Both the position numbers and the translations under genes were made by a program. A model generated the notes under the pieces. The model made no database searches. It saw only the letters and a list, made by a program, of their open reading frames with translations, and was not told the origin of the DNA. Below, one piece after another: positions 41,274 through 50,153 of a stretch of DNA of 64,000 nucleotides; position 1 is the stretch's first letter; every line of letters starts with the position of its first letter. Source of the stretch: Lachnospiraceae bacterium JC7 (GTDB taxonomy: Bacteria; Bacillota; Clostridia; Lachnospirales; Lachnospiraceae); assembly GCA_000513555.1 (NCBI GenBank), contig ALYD01000006.1, forward strand, positions 1 through 64,000, written 5' to 3'.

Positions 41274-42953
41274 CTATAATAGATACTCCAGCTTTGATCG
41301 TTTTACTCTTCTGTAAAGAGTACTTCTGGAATATCCCATAATGGAGCAGATGGTTCTTTTGTCTCGTCCGTTCTCCAGCAGTTTTTTGAGTTTTTCCTCC
41401 TCCAGTTCTCCCATGCTTATTTCTTCAGTGGGGTTATATGTTTTTGGTTCCGGTATAGAGCTTTGAAAATTGTTTTCTTCTGATGAAACGATTTTTTCTA
41501 TAAACAGCTCCATCTTGCATATTCCCATAGATTCTTTATGTTTCCAGAGGTATTTTTGCAGTTCATCAACCATCTCCTCATTGGTTTTATTGTATACCCG
41601 GTTATAATACTTGATTCCGCTATATACAAATCTGTTAAACAGCTTTTTATCACTGAACAGAGTATCCTTGTTTTGAAGTATGCTGCCTTTGAATTTTTCA
41701 TAAAGGCCCTTATAAAACATTCCCTGATACATTAGATCCGCAAGGTTTTCGGTGGTACAGAAAATGAATCTGATGTCCACCTCTTCTTTTTTCTCATGGG
41801 TTATGGCTGACTCCTGCATATTGATGAAATCCACCAGTTTCACCTGAATGAAGTATGGAATATTTTCCGGGCATATTATCATGATGACGCCCTTATCCAT
41901 GCCCTTCAGTACTCCGAATTCTCCGAACAGATATCTTTCCAGCAGGTCTCTATATACATTCTGCATATTGATGATCTGGAATTTCTGAAGTCTTCTCCGG
42001 GAATAATTTACGATGGCTTTTCCGACCAGTTCATTTAAGGCATTGTCTGTACTGCAGATAAGAACATGATTATCCATTTCGGCAATGTCTTTCGCCTCTT
42101 CTATGAACTCTCTCGTTACATATTTCGTAAGCCATGAAAAGGTGACCATGCTTCCGTTTTTAAACAGCATCGAATCCGTATGAATGTCTTCATATGACTT
42201 AAAACTGCAGAGGAAGCCTTCCTCATCATCCATGGTGATGGCTGTGCAGCTTATGGTTCCGATAAATGTTTTCGTATTTAACTGAACACTGATCTTATAA
42301 TTTTCTATACGGCTTTTTCTTTTATATAACCGGATAACATCAGGATAGACACTCTTTATATTTTTGATCTCACCGATCTCCCCTTCAAACATCCTCCGGA
42401 AGGAATCATTTGCATATCTTACATTCCCGTATTTATCGGTAAAAACAAAAGCCTCCTGAAGAGCATCCATGATGGATTGTGCTTCATTGACCTTTTTCTT
42501 CAGTGACTTCTTCACAATGTGTTCATGGATACGTATGGCAACAAGCTCTGCCATGTTTTCGACAAATTTAACGGAAGAATCTTTTGTATCAAACAGCTTC
42601 TTTGATTTTTGCCTGGTCAGTAAAAGTGCTGTTGCGCCGATCACTTCATTGTCATATCGTACAGGCACACCGATGAAACCCTTCATTTGACATTTCTTGT
42701 AATCCGGACATTTTTTACACCCTTCCACCAATGATTTGTTTGATATCAGAACATTCTCGTTATTTTCGATCACTTTGGTGATCAGAGAGCCCGAATGAAT
42801 ATCATTATAAAGATCAAGGTGCTTAAAGGCTTTTCCGATGATCTTCTTCTTTTTATCCACGATCATGACATCTGCATCCAGTACATCTGAAATAACCTTT
42901 GCAAATTGATCAACATACCTTCCAAAACCAGACAAACTATCGCGTCCAACCAT
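41274..42953 (-). CDS. GAF/PAS regulator with degenerate sigma-54 activator domain
   Basis: Residues about 10-145 are a GAF-like sensor with a Cys cluster CKKCPDYKKC typical of clostridial enhancer-binding proteins; about 160-255 are a PAS domain. About 272-430 align with the NtrC-type AAA+ domain, but the Walker A place reads CSTDNALNE, GAFTGA is missing, and Walker B reads IMIICPENI; the sensor I-like segment RFIFCTTENLADLM is still recognisable. The C-terminus is a Fis-type HTH (DKRTICSIMGYSRSTLYRR). It therefore probably cannot remodel sigma-54 polymerase and may work as a plain repressor or activator. ATG at 42965 is possible; GGGG 6 nt before 42953 favours that start. It resembles DhaR-type regulators and follows the dhaK/dhaL operon. 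Confidence 0.82.
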   Translation of the reverse strand: MVGRDSLSGFGRYVDQFAKVISDVLDADVMIVDKKKKIIGKAFKHLDLYNDIHSGSLITKVIENNENVLISNKSLVEGCKKCPDYKKCQMKGFIGVPVRYDNEVIGATALLLTRQKSKKLFDTKDSSVKFVENMAELVAIRIHEHIVKKSLKKKVNEAQSIMDALQEAFVFTDKYGNVRYANDSFRRMFEGEIGEIKNIKSVYPDVIRLYKRKSRIENYKISVQLNTKTFIGTISCTAITMDDEEGFLCSFKSYEDIHTDSMLFKNGSMVTFSWLTKYVTREFIEEAKDIAEMDNHVLICSTDNALNELVGKAIVNYSRRRLQKFQIINMQNVYRDLLERYLFGEFGVLKGMDKGVIMIICPENIPYFIQVKLVDFINMQESAITHEKKEEVDIRFIFCTTENLADLMYQGMFYKGLYEKFKGSILQNKDTLFSDKKLFNRFVYSGIKYYNRVYNKTNEEMVDELQKYLWKHKESMGICKMELFIEKIVSSEENNFQSSIPEPKTYNPTEEISMGELEEEKLKKLLENGRDKRTICSIMGYSRSTLYRRVKRSKLEYLL

Positions 42954-42975
42954 AATGTACCCCATCTTTATAAAT

Positions 42976-43011
42976 ACAAAACAGGCTGCATTAATATAAA
43001 TAATGCAGCCT
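42976..43011 (-). terminator. terminator between the transporter-kinase operon and its regulator
   Basis: AGGCTGCATTA and TAATGCAGCCT form a perfect 11-bp stem with a 7-nt loop, followed on the minus strand by GTTTTGTATTT. The regulator ATG is only about 20 bp further on, so the regulator is probably expressed by read-through. Confidence 0.7.
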
Positions 43012-43016
43012 TTAGC

Positions 43017-44021
43017 TTAAGCTTTATATTCTGATGCTATTTTTCTGATGAGCTCCAGTCTCTCCAAAGAGATATCAGAAGAAATAGTACAATCCGCGCC
43101 TAACGCAACTCCGGCGGTACCGGCCTCATCCAGGATCCTCTTTATTTCTTTACGCAATTCCTCCTCTGATCCTGTATAGAGGATGGTGCCCGGGGTATTA
43201 TCAAAACCTCCCAGAACCGGCTTTCCCTTAAGTATTTTTTTACCCTCAGCCAGTGAAACATTTTCTGAGTAAACCGCCCAGTTGAAAACTCTCGCAGGAT
43301 AATCAGCGTACCAGGACAGGTCATTGGTATATTTTCCGTAACCGCAGATATGCAGTATTGCGTTATCGGAAAAAGTATTTATATAGTCCAGTATTTCCAG
43401 ATCCAGAGGTTCAACCAGCTTTTTGTGCAGTTCATGATCAAATGATGAGTCCTGTACACTTTGAACACTGTAGTAGATTCCATCGATACCGGTCTTTTCA
43501 AATAAATTCTTTACCAGTATTTTTATATCCTGTGCGATGTTTTCAGCAGCTGTAATCATTGTATCAGGACTTTCCTTAAATAAAGCCACAAATTTAGTGA
43601 AGTCTTCATCATATTCTTCAAATCTTAAGCGGATATACTGCAGTGGAGAAAAAATATTATAATATTTATATGCTCCATTTTCTGTATTGTCGCAGACATC
43701 CTTTACATAGTTCACCTGTTCGGTTATCCAGGGATGGTCGGGACCGACAGATCTGACTTCCTTCAGATCCTCAACGGTTTTTATGACTTTACTGCAGACT
43801 GACGGGTGTCCGAAAAAGCCATCCGACATTATTTTTATCAGATCCGGTTTTAACTCATTTATATATTTCTTCTGTCCGGAAAGAACAGTATCGTATATTT
43901 TCGGGTCAGAACCGTTATAGTGATCATGAAATGATACGAAATGATGCCAGAATGCCGAGGGTACTCTTTCAGGAACCTCGTTGTTCATCAGAGCATCTAT
44001 TAATTTTTTTCTGTCTGTCAT
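43017..44021 (-). CDS. URO-D family protein, putative methyltransferase (copy 1)
   Basis: A 334-residue member of the uroporphyrinogen-decarboxylase fold. It has the zinc-type motif HxC (ILHICG, about 229-234) and a later Cys in LGADCTIS, the pattern of MtaA/MtbA-like cobalamin methyltransferases rather than of true HemE. The N-terminal RVPSAFWHHF and the GGFDNTPGT loop are shared with its upstream neighbour. No corrinoid protein or heme gene is nearby, so the substrate is unknown. It begins 1 nt after the stop of copy 2, with GGAGG in the copy 2 coding end. Confidence 0.82.
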   Translation of the reverse strand: MTDRKKLIDALMNNEVPERVPSAFWHHFVSFHDHYNGSDPKIYDTVLSGQKKYINELKPDLIKIMSDGFFGHPSVCSKVIKTVEDLKEVRSVGPDHPWITEQVNYVKDVCDNTENGAYKYYNIFSPLQYIRLRFEEYDEDFTKFVALFKESPDTMITAAENIAQDIKILVKNLFEKTGIDGIYYSVQSVQDSSFDHELHKKLVEPLDLEILDYINTFSDNAILHICGYGKYTNDLSWYADYPARVFNWAVYSENVSLAEGKKILKGKPVLGGFDNTPGTILYTGSEEELRKEIKRILDEAGTAGVALGADCTISSDISLERLELIRKIASEYKA

Positions 44022-44022
44022 A

Positions 44023-45045
44023 TTATTGTCCTCCGGTAGTGTTTTCTTTTTTTACCGCTCTGGATATCCAGTGAATTCTGCCATCATTGATATCGTTGGG
44101 TATGGAACAGTCTGCACCCAAAATGTAGCCCTTAAAACCGTTTTCTCTGATCAGTTTCTGAACGAAGGCTTCGATCTCTTCTCTGGTACCTGAGTCTATC
44201 AGGGTGCCGGGATTATTATCAAAGCCTCCCAGGACACATTTTCCGCCGAACAGCTTCTTGCCCTCCTGAAGTGATACTCCCTCGGTAAATACCGCCCAGT
44301 TATATGCTTTGCTTTCATAATCGCGATAAAAACCGAGATCATTTTTATGGTGGGCATATCCGCAGATATGGAGAATATTGTAATCGCTATACTGATTAGC
44401 CGTTTCCAGAACCTCTGTTTCGGTAGGTCTGATCAGCCGGTCATACATAGCTCTGTCGTATTTCCTGCTTTGAATGTTCTGAACGCAATAGTAAATGCCG
44501 TCCAGTTTTGTTTCAGTAAGCAGTTTTCTGACCAGGATCTTCAGATCCTTCTGTATTTCCATTCCTGCAGCATGCAGTTCGTCCGGGAAATTATCTGCAA
44601 GGTATACAAATCTTTCAAAATCAAGATCATAGAATTCGAGACGTATACGGATGACCTGCACCGGTGCGAAGATGTTGTAAAATGTCATGACCTTGTCACC
44701 GAAAAGATCTACGAGGCGTCTCACATGTGCGACCTGCTCTGTTATCCAGGGATGGTTTTCGCCGAGGCTCCTGATTTTTAAAAGATCCTCCCCGGTTTCC
44801 AGCCTGTTGTCCATGACCGGAGGATATCCCATGAAGCCTTCATTCATCAGCTTCATCATATCGGGATCCGTTGTTTCAAAATATTTCTTGTGTCCTTCTA
44901 TCGCCCGTTCCAGAATATCTTTATTTTGTAGACCTTTAAACTGTTCTTCACCGAGAATGAAGTGATGCCAGAACCCCATAGGGATACGGTAAGTTTCATG
45001 GTTGTCCAAAGCCTGTTTAAGCAAATCTCTCTTATTTTCCGCCAT
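44023..45045 (-). CDS. URO-D family protein, putative methyltransferase (copy 2)
   Basis: Paralogue of the next gene downstream, 340 residues. Shared landmarks are PMGFWHHF near the N-terminus, HPWITEQV, YNIFAPVQVIRIR, LHICGYAHHKNDL, GGFDNNPGT and ILGADCSIPNDI, giving the same His-x-Cys ... Cys zinc pattern. An ATG at 45069 overlaps dhaL, but AGGAG lies 5 nt before the ATG at 45045, which is chosen. Two adjacent but diverged copies suggest a heterodimer or two linked methyl-transfer steps. Confidence 0.82.
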   Translation of the reverse strand: MAENKRDLLKQALDNHETYRIPMGFWHHFILGEEQFKGLQNKDILERAIEGHKKYFETTDPDMMKLMNEGFMGYPPVMDNRLETGEDLLKIRSLGENHPWITEQVAHVRRLVDLFGDKVMTFYNIFAPVQVIRIRLEFYDLDFERFVYLADNFPDELHAAGMEIQKDLKILVRKLLTETKLDGIYYCVQNIQSRKYDRAMYDRLIRPTETEVLETANQYSDYNILHICGYAHHKNDLGFYRDYESKAYNWAVFTEGVSLQEGKKLFGGKCVLGGFDNNPGTLIDSGTREEIEAFVQKLIRENGFKGYILGADCSIPNDINDGRIHWISRAVKKENTTGGQ

Positions 45046-45061
45046 AGCTTCTCCTAAAAAC

Positions 45062-45712
45062 TTACGCAAGTATCTTTTCCTTTGCTGTATCCATCAAGAC
45101 ACTGATCTGATATGACATGGTAACTGCACCGGGATCCAGATGCCCTACTCCCTTGTCAGCCTGATAGGTCGCACGTCCCTTGACGGCTTCCATATCTGCA
45201 GTGGAATTTGCCCCGTCTATTGCTGCGGTCTTGACTCTTTCACACAGTTTTTCATCGCTGACGTTCTCGTCAAGGCATTTCCCGTATTCAACTACTGCGG
45301 GATAGAGGCTGTCTATCATGGTTTTAAATCCGGGCTTTGCCTGTCCCCTGTCCATGATGGCTTCCAGCATTGCTTTTAAGACAGCATACAGACCGTCGCG
45401 ATCAAGCTCCTCCATTCCTTTTGAAGCTTTTGCTGCCCCGATGTAGGCGCTGCCGTATAGTACCCCGGATGATCCGCCGATGACCGACATCATTATTTTC
45501 CCTATCTCCTTGAATTCATCGGAAATATTCAATTCCGCCAGTTTGTCGGAATTTTCTATCAGCTTTTTGAAACCCATATTCATATTGGACCAGTGATCAC
45601 CGTCACCGGTAGCCAGATCCAGTTCTGTAACATAGTCCTTGTTATCCACCAGCTTTTTTTCAGCTGCTGCCAGATACTTTGTATAATCCTCTGATGTAAT
45701 TACAAAAGCCAT
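45062..45712 (-). CDS. dhaL: dihydroxyacetone kinase subunit DhaL
   Basis: ADP/ATP-binding subunit of a dihydroxyacetone-type kinase, 216 residues, all helical. The metal motif GDGDHWSNMNMGF (about 32-44) holds the Asp residues for two Mg ions; GGSSGVLYG (about 78-86) is the nucleotide loop, and GRATYQADKGVGHLDPGA the C-terminal signature. In PTS-coupled kinases ADP bound here is rephosphorylated by DhaM. No dhaM is present in this cluster. GAGGGG precedes the ATG by 8 nt; 18 nt separate it from dhaK. Confidence 0.92.
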   Translation of the reverse strand: MAFVITSEDYTKYLAAAEKKLVDNKDYVTELDLATGDGDHWSNMNMGFKKLIENSDKLAELNISDEFKEIGKIMMSVIGGSSGVLYGSAYIGAAKASKGMEELDRDGLYAVLKAMLEAIMDRGQAKPGFKTMIDSLYPAVVEYGKCLDENVSDEKLCERVKTAAIDGANSTADMEAVKGRATYQADKGVGHLDPGAVTMSYQISVLMDTAKEKILA

Positions 45713-45730
45713 TACCTTACCCCTCTTCCA

Positions 45731-46720
45731 TTAATAAAATTTCAGTGCAGGTGTATCACATTCAGCATCCAATAAGGTCTTCAGTTCATCGTTCAATTTC
45801 AGAAGTGTGATCGAACAGCCGGTCATATCAAGAGATGTCGTATAATTACCAACCAGTGTCCTGTGTACGCTAATGTTTCGCTCTTTCAGTATTTTCTGCA
45901 CCTCACGGTTAAGTATATAGAGCTCCATTAAAGGTGTTCCGCCCAGACCGTTGACTAACACTGCCACTTCACTGTTCTCAAAATCATAATCGGAAAGGAT
46001 CTTGTCCAGGAGGCACTCTGCCACTTCCTTTGCGGTCTTGACCTTGGTTTTTTCCACTCCGGGTTCACCATGTATGCCCATTCCTATCTCGATCTCATCC
46101 TCTGCCAGTACGAAACCCGGCTTACCGACAGCAGGAAGGATACAGGGGGTCATGGCCATACCCATACTTCTGATATTGTCGGCAGCTTCTCTTGCTATAG
46201 CTGCGACCTCACTCAGGGAGGCTCCGGTCTCTGCCTTTGCTCCGGCTATTTTATGAACAAATACGGTTCCCGCTATTCCTCTTCTTCCGGTTGAATAGGT
46301 ACTGTCCGGTACGGCAACATCATCCTTCACGATGACTTTATCGATCTGCACACCATCCAGTTCGGCCATGTCTGTAGCCAGACCGAAATTCATTATGTCA
46401 CCGGAATAATTTTTGATTACCATCAACACACCTTTTCCGGTGTTGACTCTGTCTATTGCGGCTACGATCCTGTCGGGACTTGGTGATGAAAAAACATTTC
46501 CCGAAATTGCGGCATCCAGCATTCCTCTGCCTACAAAACCTGCATGTAAAGGCTCATGACCGGCACCGCCTCCTGAAATAACAGCAACTTTATCTCTTAT
46601 TTCTTTCCGTACGATGACTTCCATTTCCGGGATATAATCAAGAGTATCGCTGTATGCCATCTGCATGCCTTCGAGGCATTCTTTAACTACATCCTCCGGT
46701 GCATTTATAATCTTTTTCAT
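45731..46720 (-). CDS. dhaK: dihydroxyacetone kinase subunit DhaK
   Basis: Substrate-binding subunit, 329 residues. Key residues are visible: GGGAGHEP with H55, NYSGD with D108, and covalent-binding H217 in GMGIHGEPG, which forms a hemiaminal with the substrate carbonyl. So the substrate should be a short ketone or aldehyde sugar such as dihydroxyacetone or a tetrulose. An upstream ATG at 46738 exists, but its first codons form the AGGAG that serves the ATG at 46720. It follows livF by 14 nt. Confidence 0.94.
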   Translation of the reverse strand: MKKIINAPEDVVKECLEGMQMAYSDTLDYIPEMEVIVRKEIRDKVAVISGGGAGHEPLHAGFVGRGMLDAAISGNVFSSPSPDRIVAAIDRVNTGKGVLMVIKNYSGDIMNFGLATDMAELDGVQIDKVIVKDDVAVPDSTYSTGRRGIAGTVFVHKIAGAKAETGASLSEVAAIAREAADNIRSMGMAMTPCILPAVGKPGFVLAEDEIEIGMGIHGEPGVEKTKVKTAKEVAECLLDKILSDYDFENSEVAVLVNGLGGTPLMELYILNREVQKILKERNISVHRTLVGNYTTSLDMTGCSITLLKLNDELKTLLDAECDTPALKFY

Positions 46721-46734
46721 TATATGTCTCCTTC

Positions 46735-47445
46735 TCAACCTAAACCTAAATACGCTTTTTTGACTCTTGGGTCATTGGCTATATCCTTCGCATCCCCTGA
46801 CATGGAGACCAATCCGTTCTCGATAACATATGCTCTGTCTGAAGAAGCAAGTGCCATATTTGCATTCTGCTCTATAAGAAGAATGGTCACGCCCTGTTTG
46901 TTTATCTCCTTTATCATGTCAAATATCAGAGTGACATAATTAGGGGCCAGACCTAATGATGGTTCATCCAGCAGAAGTATCTCGGGATCTGACATCAGCG
47001 CTCTTCCAACGGCGAGCATCTGCTGCTCTCCGCCGGAGAGGGTTCCGGCCTGCTGTTTTGTCCTTTCCTTTAATCGCGGGAATAGTTCATATACACGGTC
47101 ATAGCCTGACCTGATCTTTTCTTTATCATTTACGATATAAGCACCTATTCTCAGGTTTTCTTCCACAGTAAGTTCCGGGAATACTTCTCTTCCTTCCGGA
47201 GAGATCCCGACGCCCATCTTTGTCAGCTGATATGGGGAGATATTGGTAATGTCTCTGTCCTTGAACGTGACCTGTCCCTTTGAGGATTTCACCACTCCCG
47301 ATATGGTGTTCAAGAGAGTCGTCTTCCCGGCTCCGTTGCTGCCGATCAGAGATACTATTTCTCCCTTGTCTACATCTATATCTATTCCTTTTAATGCATA
47401 GATCGCGCCATAGTAGGTATTCAGGTTCCTAACACTGAGCATCAT
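46735..47445 (-). CDS. livF: LIV-type ABC transporter ATPase LivF
   Basis: One of two ATPases of a branched-chain amino-acid type (HAAT) importer, about 236 residues. Walker A is GSNGAGKT, the signature LSGGEQQML, and Walker B ILLDEPSLGLAP. The short C-terminus is typical of LivF. Two adjacent ATGs at 47445 and 47442 follow GGGAGG by 8 nt; an ATG further upstream (47478) lies deeper inside livG and is not preferred. The gene overlaps livG by 17 nt. Confidence 0.94.
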   Translation of the reverse strand: MMLSVRNLNTYYGAIYALKGIDIDVDKGEIVSLIGSNGAGKTTLLNTISGVVKSSKGQVTFKDRDITNISPYQLTKMGVGISPEGREVFPELTVEENLRIGAYIVNDKEKIRSGYDRVYELFPRLKERTKQQAGTLSGGEQQMLAVGRALMSDPEILLLDEPSLGLAPNYVTLIFDMIKEINKQGVTILLIEQNANMALASSDRAYVIENGLVSMSGDAKDIANDPRVKKAYLGLG

Positions 47446-48217
47446 TTCGAACACCTCCCAGATATGCGTCAATAACAACCTGATTATTTGCGATGTCTTC
47501 CGGTAAGCCGTCTGCGATCGGTCTTCCGTGGTCTATCACATATATCCGGTCTGATACATTCATAACTACGCTCATATCATGCTCTATCATCAGAACAGTA
47601 TAGCCGCGCTCTTTTAATGAACGGATGAAATTCATGAGATCGGCGGATTCCTGCGGATTCATTCCGGCTGCAGGTTCATCCAGCAGCAGAAGCTCGGCAC
47701 CGGTTGCGATCGCACGTGCGATCTCCAGCTTTCTCTGTTCACCGTATGGAAGGTTTGCGGCATAATCGTCCCTTCTGTGATCCAGTCCGATAGAACGAAG
47801 CAGCTTCACGGCCTGTAAGACCTTATCGTCTTCTTCCTTTTTGAATTTTGGGGTCCTGAAAACAGAATCAAAAAATCCATAATCTGTTTTTGTATGAGCA
47901 CCCACCATTACATTTTCGATGACCCTGAGATCACCGAACAGTCTTATATTTTGGAATGTCCTGGATATTCCGGCGTCAACTATATGAAGGGGATTTTCGT
48001 TCTGGATCTCTTTCCCTTTAAAGCGGATAGTCCCTTCATCAACATCGTATATTCCGGTCAGCATGTTGAAGACGGTGGTCTTTCCTGCACCGTTGGGACC
48101 GATGATACTGACGACTTCACCCTTTTTGACTTTGATATTTACTCCGGCCACCGCAACGATTCCGCCGAAGCGTTTGGTCAGCGCACTGACTTCAAGAATG
48201 AATTCTTCATCACTCAT
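47429..48217 (-). CDS. livG: LIV-type ABC transporter ATPase LivG
   Basis: Second ATPase of the importer, 262 residues. Walker A is GPNGAGKT (about 39-46), FQNIRLF is the Q-loop region, LPYGEQRKLE the variant signature typical of LivG, Walker B LLLLDEPAAGMNP, and IEHDMSVV the switch. GTAGGAG lies 10 nt before the ATG. It overlaps livM by 8 nt and livF by 17 nt, so the last three transporter genes are translationally linked. Confidence 0.95.
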   Translation of the reverse strand: MSDEEFILEVSALTKRFGGIVAVAGVNIKVKKGEVVSIIGPNGAGKTTVFNMLTGIYDVDEGTIRFKGKEIQNENPLHIVDAGISRTFQNIRLFGDLRVIENVMVGAHTKTDYGFFDSVFRTPKFKKEEDDKVLQAVKLLRSIGLDHRRDDYAANLPYGEQRKLEIARAIATGAELLLLDEPAAGMNPQESADLMNFIRSLKERGYTVLMIEHDMSVVMNVSDRIYVIDHGRPIADGLPEDIANNQVVIDAYLGGVRNDAQC

Positions 48218-49262
48218 ATGCCAATTCTCCTACATGTGTCTGATGTATCAGATCGGTATCATTCAATTCGTTCTGAACATGCTTTGATAATTTAAACGGC
48301 ATCGTGGATCTCCATCCGAGAATTCCCTGTGGTCTGAATCTCATCATTACCACCAGGATGACTCCGTACAGGACAAATCTGTATTCCATAAGGAATCTTG
48401 AAACTTCCGGCAGCGCGATCAGAATGATCGCCCCTATGAACATTCCTCTCAGGGTTCCCATTCCTCCCAGAATGACGATACTCAGGATCATGGTGGATAC
48501 ATCAAAGTTAAAGGTGTTGGGATCGATATATCCGATCAATGTTGCATATAAGCCTCCGCCCAGTGCACAGAAAATGGCGGATAAGGAAAATGCCAGTATC
48601 TTATATCTTGTGACATTGATCCCCATCATAGTAGCCGCCAGCTCATCGGTCCGGATCGCCATCAGTGCCCTGCCGGTTTTCGATCTCACTAATGCAAGAC
48701 AAAAACATGAAACCACGATCACAAAGAAGATCATCAGATAGTACAGTCCGTAATTTGAAACAGTGAATGAAAATCCGCCTATGGAAGGTTTCGGAATATT
48801 CTTTATACCGAGAGTGCCGTTGGTAACAGCATTCCAGTTCATGGCGATCATTTTTATGATCTCACCGAACCCCAGAGTGATGATGGAGAGGTATGTTCCG
48901 CTTACTCTGAGAGTCGGCATTCCGAGCAGTATACCGACTATTCCCGCAAGAGTGATACCCGCCAGCAGGGCGATAAAGAAATTCACATTGTACCTGACTG
49001 TAAGTAATGAAGTTGTATAGGCTCCGATGGCAACAAATCCGGCATGCCCCAGTGAGACCAGTCCCGTATAACCGGTCAGGATATTCAGTCCCATGGCGAG
49101 GATCACATAAGAACCGATCTTTACCGAGACAGTCAGAAGATACTGGCTTCCGATAACGAAGGGGAACAGAAGTATGATCACTGCCAGAATTATTGCGAGT
49201 ATCAGTTTATTGTGATCGACAAATAACTCATATTGGTGCAATAAAGTATTTTTCCCTTTCAT
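48210..49262 (-). CDS. livM: LIV-type ABC transporter permease LivM
   Basis: A 350-residue membrane subunit with about nine hydrophobic segments. Family motifs include LTGYTGLVSLGHAGFVAIGAY near residue 60-80 and GMGTLRGMFIGA near the C-terminus. The C-terminal 40 residues are hydrophilic and extend a little past the usual end. It pairs with LivH to form the channel. AAAGG is 9 nt before the ATG, and livH ends 2 nt earlier. Confidence 0.94.
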   Translation of the reverse strand: MKGKNTLLHQYELFVDHNKLILAIILAVIILLFPFVIGSQYLLTVSVKIGSYVILAMGLNILTGYTGLVSLGHAGFVAIGAYTTSLLTVRYNVNFFIALLAGITLAGIVGILLGMPTLRVSGTYLSIITLGFGEIIKMIAMNWNAVTNGTLGIKNIPKPSIGGFSFTVSNYGLYYLMIFFVIVVSCFCLALVRSKTGRALMAIRTDELAATMMGINVTRYKILAFSLSAIFCALGGGLYATLIGYIDPNTFNFDVSTMILSIVILGGMGTLRGMFIGAIILIALPEVSRFLMEYRFVLYGVILVVMMRFRPQGILGWRSTMPFKLSKHVQNELNDTDLIHQTHVGELAYE

Positions 49263-49264
49263 GA

Positions 49265-50140
49265 CTATACCTTTGTGATTCCTTTCCTGCCGAATAAACC
49301 GTGAGGTCTGATGATCAAGACCATGATAAGTATGATAAAAGCCAAAGAATCTCTGTATGTGGATCCCAGAAATGTTGCTGCCATACTTTCCGAAACACCT
49401 ACTATCAGACCTCCCAGCAGTGCTCCCGGAAGACTTCCGATACCTCCCAGTACCGCAGCGGCAAAAGCCTTTAAGCCTGCCATAAAGCCCATATTGGGAT
49501 AAACTATCTGATAGTAACCGCTCACCAGTGCACCGGCGATGGTTGCCGATATACCTGCTAGGAAAAATGTGAAGGATATTACAAAGTTCACATTTATCCC
49601 CATCATATTGGCGGCCTTGGGATTCTGTTCACAGGCTCTCATTGCCAGTCCGATCTTTGTTTTAAAAACGATTATCATCAGCACAGACATCAGTAAAAGA
49701 GATACGATGCACATCATTATCTGGGTCATGGATATGGAAATATTTCCTATTGTCACTGTGGTCTGACTGAAAATAGGCTGGAAATTTCTTTTCTCTGATC
49801 CGATAAAGACGATCAGTAGGTTAGTGATGATATTTGAAATACCTATTGTGGTTATCAATGAAGCGATCTGCGGCGATTTTTTCTTTCTCAGGGGTTCAAG
49901 TGCTACCTTATCGATGACTATTCCCAAAACACCTGTAAGGATCATTGCAGCAAGTATTCCCGGGAGAACACCGAATTTTAAGCTGATAGTGAGCATTGCC
50001 ATTTCTGCTCCGAATGCATAAATCGCACCGTGAGAAAAATTAACCAGCCTGAGTATTCCGAATACTAAAGAATAACCTACGGCAATCAACGCATATCCCA
50101 TTCCCAATGCCAATCCATTAAATACCTGCTGTATTAACAT
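49265..50140 (-). CDS. livH: LIV-type ABC transporter permease LivH
   Basis: A 291-residue membrane subunit, about eight helices. Recognised from MGYALIAVGYSLVFGILRLVNFSHGAIYAFGA near the N-terminus and GLKAFAAAVLGGIGSLPGALLGG toward the C-terminus, both typical of LivH. GGAAGGA precedes the ATG by 8 nt. It is 13 nt downstream of the binding-protein gene. Confidence 0.94.
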   Translation of the reverse strand: MLIQQVFNGLALGMGYALIAVGYSLVFGILRLVNFSHGAIYAFGAEMAMLTISLKFGVLPGILAAMILTGVLGIVIDKVALEPLRKKKSPQIASLITTIGISNIITNLLIVFIGSEKRNFQPIFSQTTVTIGNISISMTQIMMCIVSLLLMSVLMIIVFKTKIGLAMRACEQNPKAANMMGINVNFVISFTFFLAGISATIAGALVSGYYQIVYPNMGFMAGLKAFAAAVLGGIGSLPGALLGGLIVGVSESMAATFLGSTYRDSLAFIILIMVLIIRPHGLFGRKGITKV

Positions 50141-50153
50141 GTTTTATTCCTTC

